Source: UBA8886 sp963578705
GTDB taxonomy: Archaea > Thermoplasmatota > Poseidoniia > MGIII > CG-Epi1
Direction of reading: 5' to 3'
Length of the DNA stretch: 29,277 bases
Assembly: GCA_963578705.1 (NCBI GenBank)
Contig: CAUZDT010000009.1
Coordinates: forward strand, 1 to 29,277
Below the pieces are notes generated by a model. That model was not told where the DNA came from, made no database searches, and saw nothing but the letters and a program-made list of their open reading frames with translations. The translations under genes and the position numbers were made by a program. Each line of letters starts with the position of its first letter. Within the stretch, counting starts at the first letter, position 1. This document shows positions 1-7,576 of this stretch, piece after piece.

Positions 1-16
1 ACGGGAAGCTTGTGCT

Positions 17-130
17 GACTGCATTAGTGGGAACCCGCTCAACCGCGGGGCCGCAGGTATAGCAGTCCGCGTATAAACGCTGCGGACCGACGCGGCGGGG
101 GGGGCTGATTTTTAACCCCCCTCTCGCCGC
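17..130. other. Intergenic block of strong inverted repeats
   Basis: No convincing gene lies in 1-209. Seen directly: CCCGC (34-38) pairs with GCGGG (45-49). It is enclosed by GACTGC (17-22) with GCAGTC (62-67). GTCCGC (65-70) pairs with GCGGAC (82-87). The second and third stems share bases 65-67, so they exclude each other. A larger hairpin follows: GCGGCG (92-97) plus six G (98-103) pair with six C (116-121) plus CGCCGC (125-130), with a T-rich loop. It could be the 3' end of a structured RNA or a terminator for a gene left of the window. I found none of the conserved motifs of SRP RNA, RNase P RNA or rRNA that I looked for. Confidence 0.4.
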
Positions 131-145
131 CGTAGCCGGCTGGCC

Positions 146-174
146 AGAGCGCAGGCAGAGCGCAGGCAGAGCGC
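146..174. repeat. 11-bp tandem repeat, 2.6 copies
   Basis: The unit AGAGCGCAGGC begins at 146, repeats exactly at 157, and continues for seven more bases from 168. It lies just downstream of the 3' end of the resolvase-like gene. It may be simple slippage; no function is evident. Confidence 0.75.
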
Positions 175-209
175 GACTAAATACCGCCCGCCGCGCCGGT
201 TCCGCTGGC

Positions 210-596
210 TCAGCGGGGGAGGTTGACGCGGAGCAATTTCCAGCGCACGCGCCCCTCCGCGACAAGCGCCTCGAGCCGCCGCTGGACCGCGGTCGGCCGC
301 GCGTTGCCCGACTTGACCTCGACGAAGACGATTTCGCGCGGATTGCCCTCGGCGAGGCCGGGGAAGACGACCAGGTCGACCGGGCTGCCGAGGAAGCGCG
401 CCTCGGTCGGGTCGGCGGGGAAGTCGGGCAGGAACGGCGCCAGCTGTTCGGCGAACTTGCCGCCCAGCACGCTGCGCGAGCGGCTGATGGCCGCCTGCTC
501 CAGCTGCCGCTTCCGCAGCCGCCACACCACTTCGCGCCACACTGCGCCGGCGAGCAGCGCCAGCAGCAGCAGGGTGCCGATTTCGAGGGGAGTCAT
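210..596 (-). CDS. Holliday junction resolvase-related endonuclease, membrane-anchored
   Basis: A 128-residue protein with one N-terminal hydrophobic helix (about residues 5-17, IGTLLLLALLAGAVW) and a soluble domain. The domain has the pattern SRSVLGGKFAEQLAPFLPDF...GSPVDLVVF...EIVFVEVKSG...QRRLEALV..GRVRW. This is the signature of the family described as an endonuclease related to archaeal Holliday junction resolvases (PF10107 type). The E-V-K of VFVEVKSG and the upstream acidic residues fit a PD-(D/E)xK nuclease core. The ATG at 596 is chosen because the frame upstream lacks family-like sequence. It is divergent from the polymerase D small subunit gene, with 64 bp between starts. Cellular role unknown; a DNA-processing job near the membrane is inference. 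Confidence 0.8.
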   Translation of the reverse strand: MTPLEIGTLLLLALLAGAVWREVVWRLRKRQLEQAAISRSRSVLGGKFAEQLAPFLPDFPADPTEARFLGSPVDLVVFPGLAEGNPREIVFVEVKSGNARPTAVQRRLEALVAEGRVRWKLLRVNLPR

Positions 597-660
597 GGCG
601 CGCCAGCCGCGCTGGGGAAAAGGGACAACTGTTTTGCCGACTCCGCCAATAGGGTCGAAC

Positions 661-2085
661 TTGGCCTCGGACGAGCAGGAAGTGGTAGCGTGGCTTTCGC
701 AGCGCAACATGCTGCCATCGCCAGAACTGGTTGAGCGCGTCGTCGCGCATCACGACGGCCTCGGCTGGCTCGAGCAGTCGCTCAGGACGCTGGAGAGGCC
801 GCAGCTCTTCCTTGGCCTCAGCGACCTCATCCCCGAGCCGGAGGGGCCGCAGCCGATTGTCCGCGAGGCGACCGGTGCGCTGCCGCCCGTCATCATCCAG
901 CGGCAAATCGGGCGCACCCGCGCCGACGGGCAGTTGCAGAGCTACGTCGCGCTCTTCAACGACCGCTTCCGCACGCTGGCGCGGCTGGTGCGACGCGACC
1001 CGGCGATGCGCGACGCGAGCGGGCTGCGGCAGGTCGACCCCGACGGCGAGAGCACGGTGGTCGGGATGGTCGCCGAAGTGCGGCAGCTGCAGGGCGGCCG
1101 CGTGCGCGCGGTGCTGGAGGACCCGGACGGTCGCCTGGCGGTGATGCTTGGCGAGGCGGACGAGACGAGCCACACCCTGCTGCACGACGAGGTCATCGGG
1201 ATTTCGGGCCGCCTCAGCCGGCGCGGCGACATGCTCTTCGCCAACGGCCCCATCGTGCGCCCCTACCAGGGCCGCGCCCGCGAGCCGGGACGCGCCGCGG
1301 AGCCGTGGACTGCGCTTTTCATCTCCGACCTGCACATCGGCAGCAACACCTTCCAGCAGGCGCAGTGGGACCGCTTCGTCGCGTGGCTGAATGGCGACGT
1401 CGACTACCACCGCGAGTGGATCCCGCGCCCGGGCTACCTGATTCTGGCGGGCGACGTGGTTGACGGCATCGACTCCTACCCCGGGCAGGAAGCGGAGCTG
1501 GCGATTACCGATGTCTGGGAGCAGTATGCGGTGATGCAGCGTGAGCTGGAGAAGCTGCCGGTCGACATTCAAGTCATCGTCCTGCCGGGCAACCACGACG
1601 CGGTGCGGCTGATGGAGCCGCAGCTGCCGCTGCCGGGGCGCGTGCAGGAGCGCTACCCGCCCGGCGTCACCTTCACCGCCAACCCGGCGCTGCTAGACCT
1701 GGCGGGGGTCAGCGTGCTCTGCTACCACGGCAAGTCGTTCGACGACCTGGTGAGCCTGCGCGACCTGACCTACGACAAGCCCATACTGATGATGAAGGAG
1801 CTGCTGCTGCGCCGCCACCTTGCGCCGATTTACGGCGGCAAGACCCCGCTCGCGCCCGAGGACCAGGACCACATGTTGATTCGCGAGATGCCCGATATCT
1901 TTGTCACGGGGCACGTCCACTCGTGCGGGGTCGAGCGGCATCAGGGGATGCTGCTGCTCAACCCGGGAACCTGGCAGTCGCAGACCGACTTCCAGCGCAT
2001 GATGGGGTTCCAGCCCGACCCCAACCGCGCCATCGCGGTTAACCTGCAGAGCTTCGAGACACAGGTCTTGGACTTCAACACCTGA
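661..2085 (+). CDS. polB: DNA polymerase D (Pol II) small subunit DP1, exonuclease subunit
   Basis: Small subunit of the euryarchaeal replicative polymerase D; it carries 3'-5' proofreading exonuclease activity and partners the large subunit DP2. The 474-residue protein has an N-terminal helical region, an OB-fold-like segment (about 95-215) and a C-terminal calcineurin-like phosphoesterase domain. The metal motifs are intact: DLH (D223, H225), GDVVDG (D265), GNHD (311-313) and GHVH (H418, H420), so the nuclease should be active. It is shorter than thermococcal DP1 (about 600 aa), mainly at the N-terminus. The TTG at 661 is chosen because the first recognisable sequence is ASDEQEVVAWLSQRN. 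An in-frame ATG at 595 would add 22 low-complexity residues and run into the divergent gene; a GTG at 682 is also possible. The 3' end overlaps the convergent glycosyltransferase by 11 bp. The DP2 gene is not in the window. Confidence 0.93.
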   Translation: MASDEQEVVAWLSQRNMLPSPELVERVVAHHDGLGWLEQSLRTLERPQLFLGLSDLIPEPEGPQPIVREATGALPPVIIQRQIGRTRADGQLQSYVALFNDRFRTLARLVRRDPAMRDASGLRQVDPDGESTVVGMVAEVRQLQGGRVRAVLEDPDGRLAVMLGEADETSHTLLHDEVIGISGRLSRRGDMLFANGPIVRPYQGRAREPGRAAEPWTALFISDLHIGSNTFQQAQWDRFVAWLNGDVDYHREWIPRPGYLILAGDVVDGIDSYPGQEAELAITDVWEQYAVMQRELEKLPVDIQVIVLPGNHDAVRLMEPQLPLPGRVQERYPPGVTFTANPALLDLAGVSVLCYHGKSFDDLVSLRDLTYDKPILMMKELLLRRHLAPIYGGKTPLAPEDQDHMLIREMPDIFVTGHVHSCGVERHQGMLLLNPGTWQSQTDFQRMMGFQPDPNRAIAVNLQSFETQVLDFNT

Positions 2086-3295
2086 GGCGGCCGTAAACCG
2101 CCGCCAGCCGCGCTTCGCACACCGTCCAGTTGAACCGCTCTTCGGCCAGCGCCCGCGCCCGCCACCCCATCGCGCTCCGCTCCCCGGGCGTGTCGCGCAG
2201 CCCCGCGACGGCGGCGCGCAGGCCGCGCCAGTCTCCCCACGCGAAGGCGATGCCGGTGCCCACCTCGGCGACAAAGTGTCCCAGCAGCAGCTCGCGGCAG
2301 GTGATTAGCGGGACGCCGGCCGCCAGCGCCTCGAACAGCTTGTTGGGCGCGCTAAGCCGGTTATTCAGGTTGGCCGGGTCGAGCGCTAGCAGCACCGCGT
2401 CTGCCGCCATCGTGCGCTGCGCGACCTCGTCCGGCGGGACCGGGCCGAGGTAACAGGTGTTGTGCAGCCGGTGGCAGAGCCGCTCGAGTTGCGGCACCAG
2501 CGTCCCGAAGCCGCCAACTAGGAATTCGACGTCGCGCAGCCCCTCTACCGCGAGCGCGGTTTCGAGGATTCCGCGCGACGGCCGTTTCTCGAGGACACCT
2601 ATATAAAGCAACCGGAATGGTTCGCCCGGTTGGCGTGGCGTCTCTGGCAGGCGATAGTCAGCCAGCCGTTTGGCGTTGCCGATGAGCGCCAGTCGCCCCT
2701 TATCGGCACCGGTGGAAGTAGTTTGCATCACCTCCAGTGCCTCCGCCACTGTTGCGCTGAACGGCGCCGCCGCACCACGCCGTAGCATCTGCCGCAGTCG
2801 CGCGTAGTAGCCCGGTCCACCCGCCAGGATTCCATCACAATAGGGCAGCAGCCGCGCCTCGAGTCGGTGCAGCCGCAGCGCCGTCTGATGTGAGACGGCG
2901 CTTTCGACCAGCGCCGGGTAGTTCTCATGGCAGTCGTAGATTAGCGGCGCGCGCAGCAGCCGCGCCGCGAACAGGCCGAGCGGCAGCGTGTCGAGGTCGT
3001 GCGCGTGAATCACGAGGTCGCCCCGTATGGCCAATGACTGCCGCAGGCACCAGCACCAGAAGCGCGGCAGCTCGCGCGCGAACGCCAGCGGCGCGTTGAG
3101 CGGGCAGAGGCGCCGGTAGCGCACGATGCGCCCCCACTCGGCCTCCGATTCGCCGTCGCTGTCGCCGTCGCGGTCCCACGCCAGCAGCGTTACCTCGTGC
3201 CCAAGCGCGGCGAGCGAAGCGGCGGTGTCGGCGACAACAGGCTCGGGCTGTGCGCCGCTGGTGAGCCGGGTGCGCAGCATCACGACATGGGCCAC
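2075..3295 (-). CDS. Glycosyltransferase family 4 (GT-B)
   Basis: A 406-residue GT-B fold enzyme likely transferring a sugar from a nucleotide-sugar donor during glycolipid or surface-glycan assembly. Seen: N-terminal Rossmann start MAHVVMLRT, acceptor-side motifs HAHD (97-100) and DCHENYP (121-127), and the C-terminal donor motif NKLFEALAAGVPLI, whose E322 belongs to the EX7E-type site of GT4 enzymes. No transmembrane segment is visible, so it is probably cytoplasmic or membrane-peripheral. Start is GTG at 3295, supported by CTTTAA on the minus strand (3316-3321) centred about 24 nt upstream, which implies a leaderless transcript. It follows the molybdopterin operon in the same direction but has its own promoter. 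Donor and acceptor cannot be told from sequence. Confidence 0.88.
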   Translation of the reverse strand: MAHVVMLRTRLTSGAQPEPVVADTAASLAALGHEVTLLAWDRDGDSDGESEAEWGRIVRYRRLCPLNAPLAFARELPRFWCWCLRQSLAIRGDLVIHAHDLDTLPLGLFAARLLRAPLIYDCHENYPALVESAVSHQTALRLHRLEARLLPYCDGILAGGPGYYARLRQMLRRGAAAPFSATVAEALEVMQTTSTGADKGRLALIGNAKRLADYRLPETPRQPGEPFRLLYIGVLEKRPSRGILETALAVEGLRDVEFLVGGFGTLVPQLERLCHRLHNTCYLGPVPPDEVAQRTMAADAVLLALDPANLNNRLSAPNKLFEALAAGVPLITCRELLLGHFVAEVGTGIAFAWGDWRGLRAAVAGLRDTPGERSAMGWRARALAEERFNWTVCEARLAAVYGRLRC

Positions 3296-3315
3296 GCCGC
3301 GGGAGCCTGCGCCGG

Positions 3316-3321
3316 TTAAAG
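3316..3321 (-). promoter_or_regulatory. TATA box of GT4 gene
   Basis: Minus-strand CTTTAA, centred about 24 nt before the GTG at 3295; a leaderless arrangement. Confidence 0.5.
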
Positions 3322-3361
3322 AGCGCTGCCGTCAGCGTGGAGGCGTATGTGGCAGCCCTCC

Positions 3362-6142
3362 TTATTTGTCGATATAGAACTGGTCTCGAGCTGGTGTCAG
3401 CGGCCGCCCCATCCAGAGCGGCCGGCGCAGGCCATCGGGGTGCGTTTCGGCATCCTTGGCCCACTGGTTCCACTGCTTGAAGTATGCGAATGACCGGTCA
3501 GTATCGACCTCGATATCGCCGTATTTTTCGTCGGGTCCCGGCTTCGTGAGCCGTACTTTTTGGAGCCAGCAGTGCGCTCCCGAGATGGGGTCTGGCTGCA
3601 CCGGGTGCGTCAGGTTTTGGTGGACGCCGCCGTCGCGCCACCACACCCTGCGGGTATCGGCGTCGTTCGATTTCCATGGCTCGATGCCGGCGAGCGTACG
3701 CATGCGCCAGCGTCCCGGCTCCGGATTCGTGATGTCGACCTTGGCCGACATGTAGCGGTTGCCGGCGTCCTGCTGCCGCCGCCACCTCCCGATGTGGTGC
3801 GAGCAGCCGACGATGCCGGGCTTGATGGACTCGGTGACCCACACCTTGTCGACGAAGTGGCCGATTTCGGTTTCGATTTTCAGCAGGTCCCCATCGGTGA
3901 CGCCCAGGTCGCGGGCGTCCTGCGGGTGGAGCCAGACTGGGTTGCGGTGCGCAATCTCGGCCAGCCATTTCGAGTTGGCCGAGCGCGAGTGGATGTGCGT
4001 CGGCAGCCGGAAATTGGGCAGCAGCACATACTCGCCTGCCTCGCGGTCGAGCCGGTCGGGGTGGATGTGCGAGCGGATGCGGTAGCCGGGAATCGCGTGT
4101 TCGGGGTGGCCGAAGTCGACCATTGTCTGCGAGTAGAATTCCTGCTTGCCGCTTGGCGTCGGGAAGCCGAGTCGCTGTTTTCCGTCGATTTCGACGCCCC
4201 CTTCAGCAACCTCGGTTTCGTGCTTGTCATAGATCCCCGACTCGACCAGGAAGGCGCCATGCTTGCGCATGTAGTCCAGCGGTGCAAGCCCCTCGGCTTC
4301 AGCCGCTTCGGGCAAGCCCTTGACGTGCTCGAAGATGTAGCTGTAGTATTCGTCGACGGTGATGCACTCGCCCTCCCGGTATGGCGATTCGAAGTGCTTG
4401 CGGATGCCGAGCGAGCCGTCATGGTCGATGCGCCAGGAGAGCTCAATCCAGAACTCGTCCTCCTCCCACACCTCGCCTGGGTTGGCCTCGTGGGTGAAGC
4501 GCACTGGCTTCCCCTGCCGACGGGCGAACTCGCGCAGCACCGGCTGGCGGAACGCAATCCACATCCCGGCGTGCGTCTCATAGGAGTTGATGTCGTGCCG
4601 CTCGCTGGCGTGCCCCATCGGCAGCACGTAGTCGGCGAAGAAGGCGGTCTCGTTCCAGGTTGGGGTGAGCGCGATATGGCAGCCGACCGCCTCTGCGTTC
4701 GAGAGCATCTCAATCCAGGAGAAGCCGTCGGGGAAGGTCCAGACCGGGTTGAAGACCCGCGTGAAGTAGACGTCCATGCTACCGCGCCCGTCCTTGATGA
4801 GATGCGGCAGTATCTGGCTCATCTCGTAGTGGGAGAGCGTGTATTCGGGCGGCCAGATAAGCTCGTTCCACGCCTCCTGCGGCGGCGGCACGTCGAAGAA
4901 GGTGGGGTGGAACTTGGTCCAGGCGCTGGGCGAAGTCCCCCCTTCTGTACCGACAGAGCCTGTCAGGACGTTCAGCAGGTGCAGCGTGCGCGCCACCTGC
5001 CAGCCGCCGAGGTTGCCGATGGCGCCCGCCCGCCAGACATGGGTCGAGAGCCGGCTGCCGGCGCTGGCGACCACCTTCGCGACCTCGGCGACCTGCTCGA
5101 CCGGCACCTGGCATTCCGTGGCAGCGAACTCGAAGGTGTATTCCGCGTATTGCTCGATGAGTCGTTCGACGAAGCGTTCGAACGTGGGCTCGTCATCAGG
5201 GTGCGCGGCCGCCATCCACTCCGGCCAGTTGACCCATTCCTCGAGGAAACGGCGGTCGTAGAGCTCATCGATGAGTATATAACGCGCGATGGCGAGGAAG
5301 AGCGCCGGCTCGGAGCCGGGGTAGACCGGCAGCCAGTGGTCGGCCATCGAGGCGGTGTTCGAGAGCCGCGGGTCGAGCACGATGAGCTTGGCGCCGCTCA
5401 TCATCCCCTCAACGATACGTTGCGCGTGTGGGTTGAAGTAGTGCCCGGTCTCGAGATGCGAGCTGACGAGCAGAATGACCTTGGCGTTCGAGTGGTCGGG
5501 GCTCGGCCGGTCGAATTTGTGCCACAGTGCGTAGCCGAAGCGGGCGCCTGCCGAGCAGATGGTGGTGTGCGAGTTGTGCCCATCGACGCCCCACGCCTTC
5601 AGCACCCGGTCGGCGTAGCCTTCGTGCCCGGGGCGGCCGACATGGTAGACTACCCGGTCGCGCGCGCCGGTATTAAGCGAATCGCGGATTTTCGTCGAGA
5701 TTTCGTCCAGTGCCTGCTCCCACGAGATGCGCTCCCACTCGCCCGCGCCGCGGTCGCCCTTGCGCTTCAGCGGGTGCAGGATGCGCTCGGTATCGTTAAT
5801 CTGGTTAATCGTCGCTGGTCCCTTGGCGCAGTTGCGGCCGCGGCTGGCGGGATGCGCCGGGTTGCCCTCGAACTTGCGCACCCGGCCGGTCTCCTTGTCG
5901 ACGTAAGCAAGCATCCCGCAGGCCGACTCGCAGTTGAAGCAGGTGGTTGGCACCAGCGAGTAGCGGCGCTCGACCCGCTCCGGCCAGGCGTTGGCGTCGA
6001 GCTCGATGTGGTCGTCCCACTCCTCCGGGTCGGGGTAGTGGCGCAAGGGGCGCGTCGCTCCTTGCGCCTCTTCGCGGTCGAGTCGTGGAATGACGCCGAT
6101 TCCCTCGGCCATCCACTCGATGAACGACTTTTCCGTTTTCAT
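3362..6142 (-). CDS. Molybdopterin oxidoreductase catalytic subunit, cytoplasmic (SoeA/PsrA-like)
   Basis: A 926-residue Mo-bisPGD enzyme of the DMSO reductase superfamily. An N-terminal [4Fe-4S] site has C68-x2-C71-x3-C75-x29-C105. Molybdopterin-binding segments follow, with C196 in HTTICSAGARFGYALW as the likely molybdenum ligand, and a C-terminal dinucleotide-binding domain (HPQDARDLGVTDGDLL). The N-terminus MKTEKSFIEWMAEG has no twin-arginine or Sec signal, so the subunit should face the cytoplasm. That fits SoeA-type sulfite dehydrogenase better than exported polysulfide, thiosulfate or tetrathionate reductases. It is third in the operon: its ATG overlaps the TGA of the ferredoxin/NrfD gene (ATGA). 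With a rhodanese/MBL protein first in the operon I infer sulfite oxidation to sulfate with electrons to quinone. A reductase of sulfur compounds working the other way cannot be excluded. Substrate confidence is modest; family confidence is high. Confidence 0.9.
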   Translation of the reverse strand: MKTEKSFIEWMAEGIGVIPRLDREEAQGATRPLRHYPDPEEWDDHIELDANAWPERVERRYSLVPTTCFNCESACGMLAYVDKETGRVRKFEGNPAHPASRGRNCAKGPATINQINDTERILHPLKRKGDRGAGEWERISWEQALDEISTKIRDSLNTGARDRVVYHVGRPGHEGYADRVLKAWGVDGHNSHTTICSAGARFGYALWHKFDRPSPDHSNAKVILLVSSHLETGHYFNPHAQRIVEGMMSGAKLIVLDPRLSNTASMADHWLPVYPGSEPALFLAIARYILIDELYDRRFLEEWVNWPEWMAAAHPDDEPTFERFVERLIEQYAEYTFEFAATECQVPVEQVAEVAKVVASAGSRLSTHVWRAGAIGNLGGWQVARTLHLLNVLTGSVGTEGGTSPSAWTKFHPTFFDVPPPQEAWNELIWPPEYTLSHYEMSQILPHLIKDGRGSMDVYFTRVFNPVWTFPDGFSWIEMLSNAEAVGCHIALTPTWNETAFFADYVLPMGHASERHDINSYETHAGMWIAFRQPVLREFARRQGKPVRFTHEANPGEVWEEDEFWIELSWRIDHDGSLGIRKHFESPYREGECITVDEYYSYIFEHVKGLPEAAEAEGLAPLDYMRKHGAFLVESGIYDKHETEVAEGGVEIDGKQRLGFPTPSGKQEFYSQTMVDFGHPEHAIPGYRIRSHIHPDRLDREAGEYVLLPNFRLPTHIHSRSANSKWLAEIAHRNPVWLHPQDARDLGVTDGDLLKIETEIGHFVDKVWVTESIKPGIVGCSHHIGRWRRQQDAGNRYMSAKVDITNPEPGRWRMRTLAGIEPWKSNDADTRRVWWRDGGVHQNLTHPVQPDPISGAHCWLQKVRLTKPGPDEKYGDIEVDTDRSFAYFKQWNQWAKDAETHPDGLRRPLWMGRPLTPARDQFYIDK

Positions 6143-7551
6143 ATCAGGCTCTCCAGTTGCGGCTCCTGCACCACTTTCCGGCCGTGCCGCAGGGCTGCCG
6201 CCAGCACCGCCAGCGCCGCTATGATGTAGGCGGGCTCGGGAACGACCAGTATCAGCAGCGTGGCGGAGCCGATGATGACGGTCTCGAGCATGAACTTCGC
6301 CGGCAGCGCAGCGTCGCGCGACCACGAGCGTCCCTTCGCCTGCTGGAACAGCCACGCCGTGTAGATGGCGGTGAGCGCGGAGAGTGGGATTCCAGCGAAA
6401 GCCAGCCAGCGCAAGGGCGCCTCGCCAAGCTCGAAAAACAGCACCGCCGCGGTGGCGGCCAGGATTCCTCCGAAGCCCACCAGCAGGTAGGCGCCCCTGA
6501 CAAGCCATGAGCTCCAGTTGGGCCGCAGCATGACGTAGAGAAAGCGGTCGGGCCGGTCAAGGTCGAGTACAAGCAGGGCGCCGGTGATGCCCAGGAACGC
6601 GAGCCCGGTCCCCACTACCAGCCACCAGAGCTGCGCATCCATTTCGAGATAGCCGCCGAGCCAGAGCAGCATCGCGACCAGGTAGGTCCCCGACGCAATC
6701 GCCTTGGTCCAGATGTAAGCGGAGACCTCCCAGCCCCAAAGGACGCCTTTCGACGGCTGGTCGTACGCGCGCTTCGCCTGCGGGGATTCGTTGGCCAGTT
6801 TGGCGGCGACGTCGTGGATGAGGGCCCGGTCGCGCGGCGGTGCCTCGCTTGCCTTCTTTTCCAGCGCGAGCTGGATTAGCAGCGAATCGGTGTCGGCCGC
6901 GCCGAGCCGCTTCTCGGCGTATTTCGCGAAGTGGCCGACGCCGGCGGCCTGCTCGCTCCACATCCCGGCCCGGGTTCGCTCGGTGGCGGCCGGGTTGAGC
7001 ATCTCCTCGCTCGCCTCGATGTAAAATACGTTGGGCTTCGCCCCCGAATCGGGCTTGCGCACGGTTGTATCGTGGGTGGCAACGAGCTGCGCTATCTTCG
7101 AGCCGGGGTTGTCTAGGTCGCCCGAGATGATGGCTTCGGTGGGGCAGACAATGACGCAGGCCGGCTCGTAGGAATTCTCGAGCCGGTGGACGCAGTAGTT
7201 GCACTTCGCCGCGGTGCCCTGGTCAGGGTCGATGTAGAGCGCGTCGTAGGGGCACGCCTGCATGCAGGACTTGCAGCCGATGCAACGGGCATCGTCGAAA
7301 TCGACGATGCCGTCGGGGCGTGTGAAGAGCGCGGTGGTCGGGCAGATGGTGACGCAGGGTGCGTCCTCGCAGTGGTTGCAGCGGTGGACGCTGAACTCAC
7401 GGCTGCTGTTCGGGAAAGTGCCTTTCTCGATATACTTGACGTGGGTACGGTTCACCCCGATGGGCACGTCGTGCTCCGACTTGCAGGCGACCGTGCAGGC
7501 GTGGCAGCCGATACACGTGCGGTTGTCGATGACGAAGCCGTAGTTTACCAT
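6139..7551 (-). CDS. Four-cluster ferredoxin fused to NrfD/PsrC-like membrane quinone subunit
   Basis: A 470-residue fusion. Residues 1-150 are a DmsB/PsrB/SoeB-type electron-transfer domain with four complete [4Fe-4S] sites: C13/16/19/23, C58/61/66/70, C90/93/96/100 and C117/120/132/136. A linker of about 100 residues follows. From about 250 to 455 there are six to eight hydrophobic segments starting at WEVSAYIWTKAIASGTYLVA, typical of NrfD-family quinone-reactive membrane subunits. The two are normally separate genes (B and C), so one polypeptide here joins cytoplasmic iron-sulfur relay and membrane anchor. ATG at 7551 is chosen because MVNYGFVIDNRTCIGC is the usual start of such ferredoxins. 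The gene starts 25 nt after the rhodanese/MBL stop and its TGA overlaps the next ATG, so all three genes are probably one transcript. Role: pass electrons between the Mo subunit and quinone. Confidence 0.92.
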   Translation of the reverse strand: MVNYGFVIDNRTCIGCHACTVACKSEHDVPIGVNRTHVKYIEKGTFPNSSREFSVHRCNHCEDAPCVTICPTTALFTRPDGIVDFDDARCIGCKSCMQACPYDALYIDPDQGTAAKCNYCVHRLENSYEPACVIVCPTEAIISGDLDNPGSKIAQLVATHDTTVRKPDSGAKPNVFYIEASEEMLNPAATERTRAGMWSEQAAGVGHFAKYAEKRLGAADTDSLLIQLALEKKASEAPPRDRALIHDVAAKLANESPQAKRAYDQPSKGVLWGWEVSAYIWTKAIASGTYLVAMLLWLGGYLEMDAQLWWLVVGTGLAFLGITGALLVLDLDRPDRFLYVMLRPNWSSWLVRGAYLLVGFGGILAATAAVLFFELGEAPLRWLAFAGIPLSALTAIYTAWLFQQAKGRSWSRDAALPAKFMLETVIIGSATLLILVVPEPAYIIAALAVLAAALRHGRKVVQEPQLESLI

Positions 7552-7576
7552 GGATTCCCAGCAGTGCGGAGGCCCG

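Noticed and set aside
1..90. Fragment of SRP RNA, RNase P RNA or rRNA
   Set aside because: Hairpins are present, but I could not find the conserved sequence blocks of these RNAs.
112..1596. Long minus-strand frame across the polymerase D small subunit
   Set aside because: No recognisable motifs, arginine/alanine-rich shadow; the plus strand carries intact phosphoesterase motifs.
3560..6229. 889-codon open frame on the plus strand opposite the molybdopterin gene
   Set aside because: Antisense shadow of a GC-rich coding region; the opposite frame has all the oxidoreductase motifs and this one has none.
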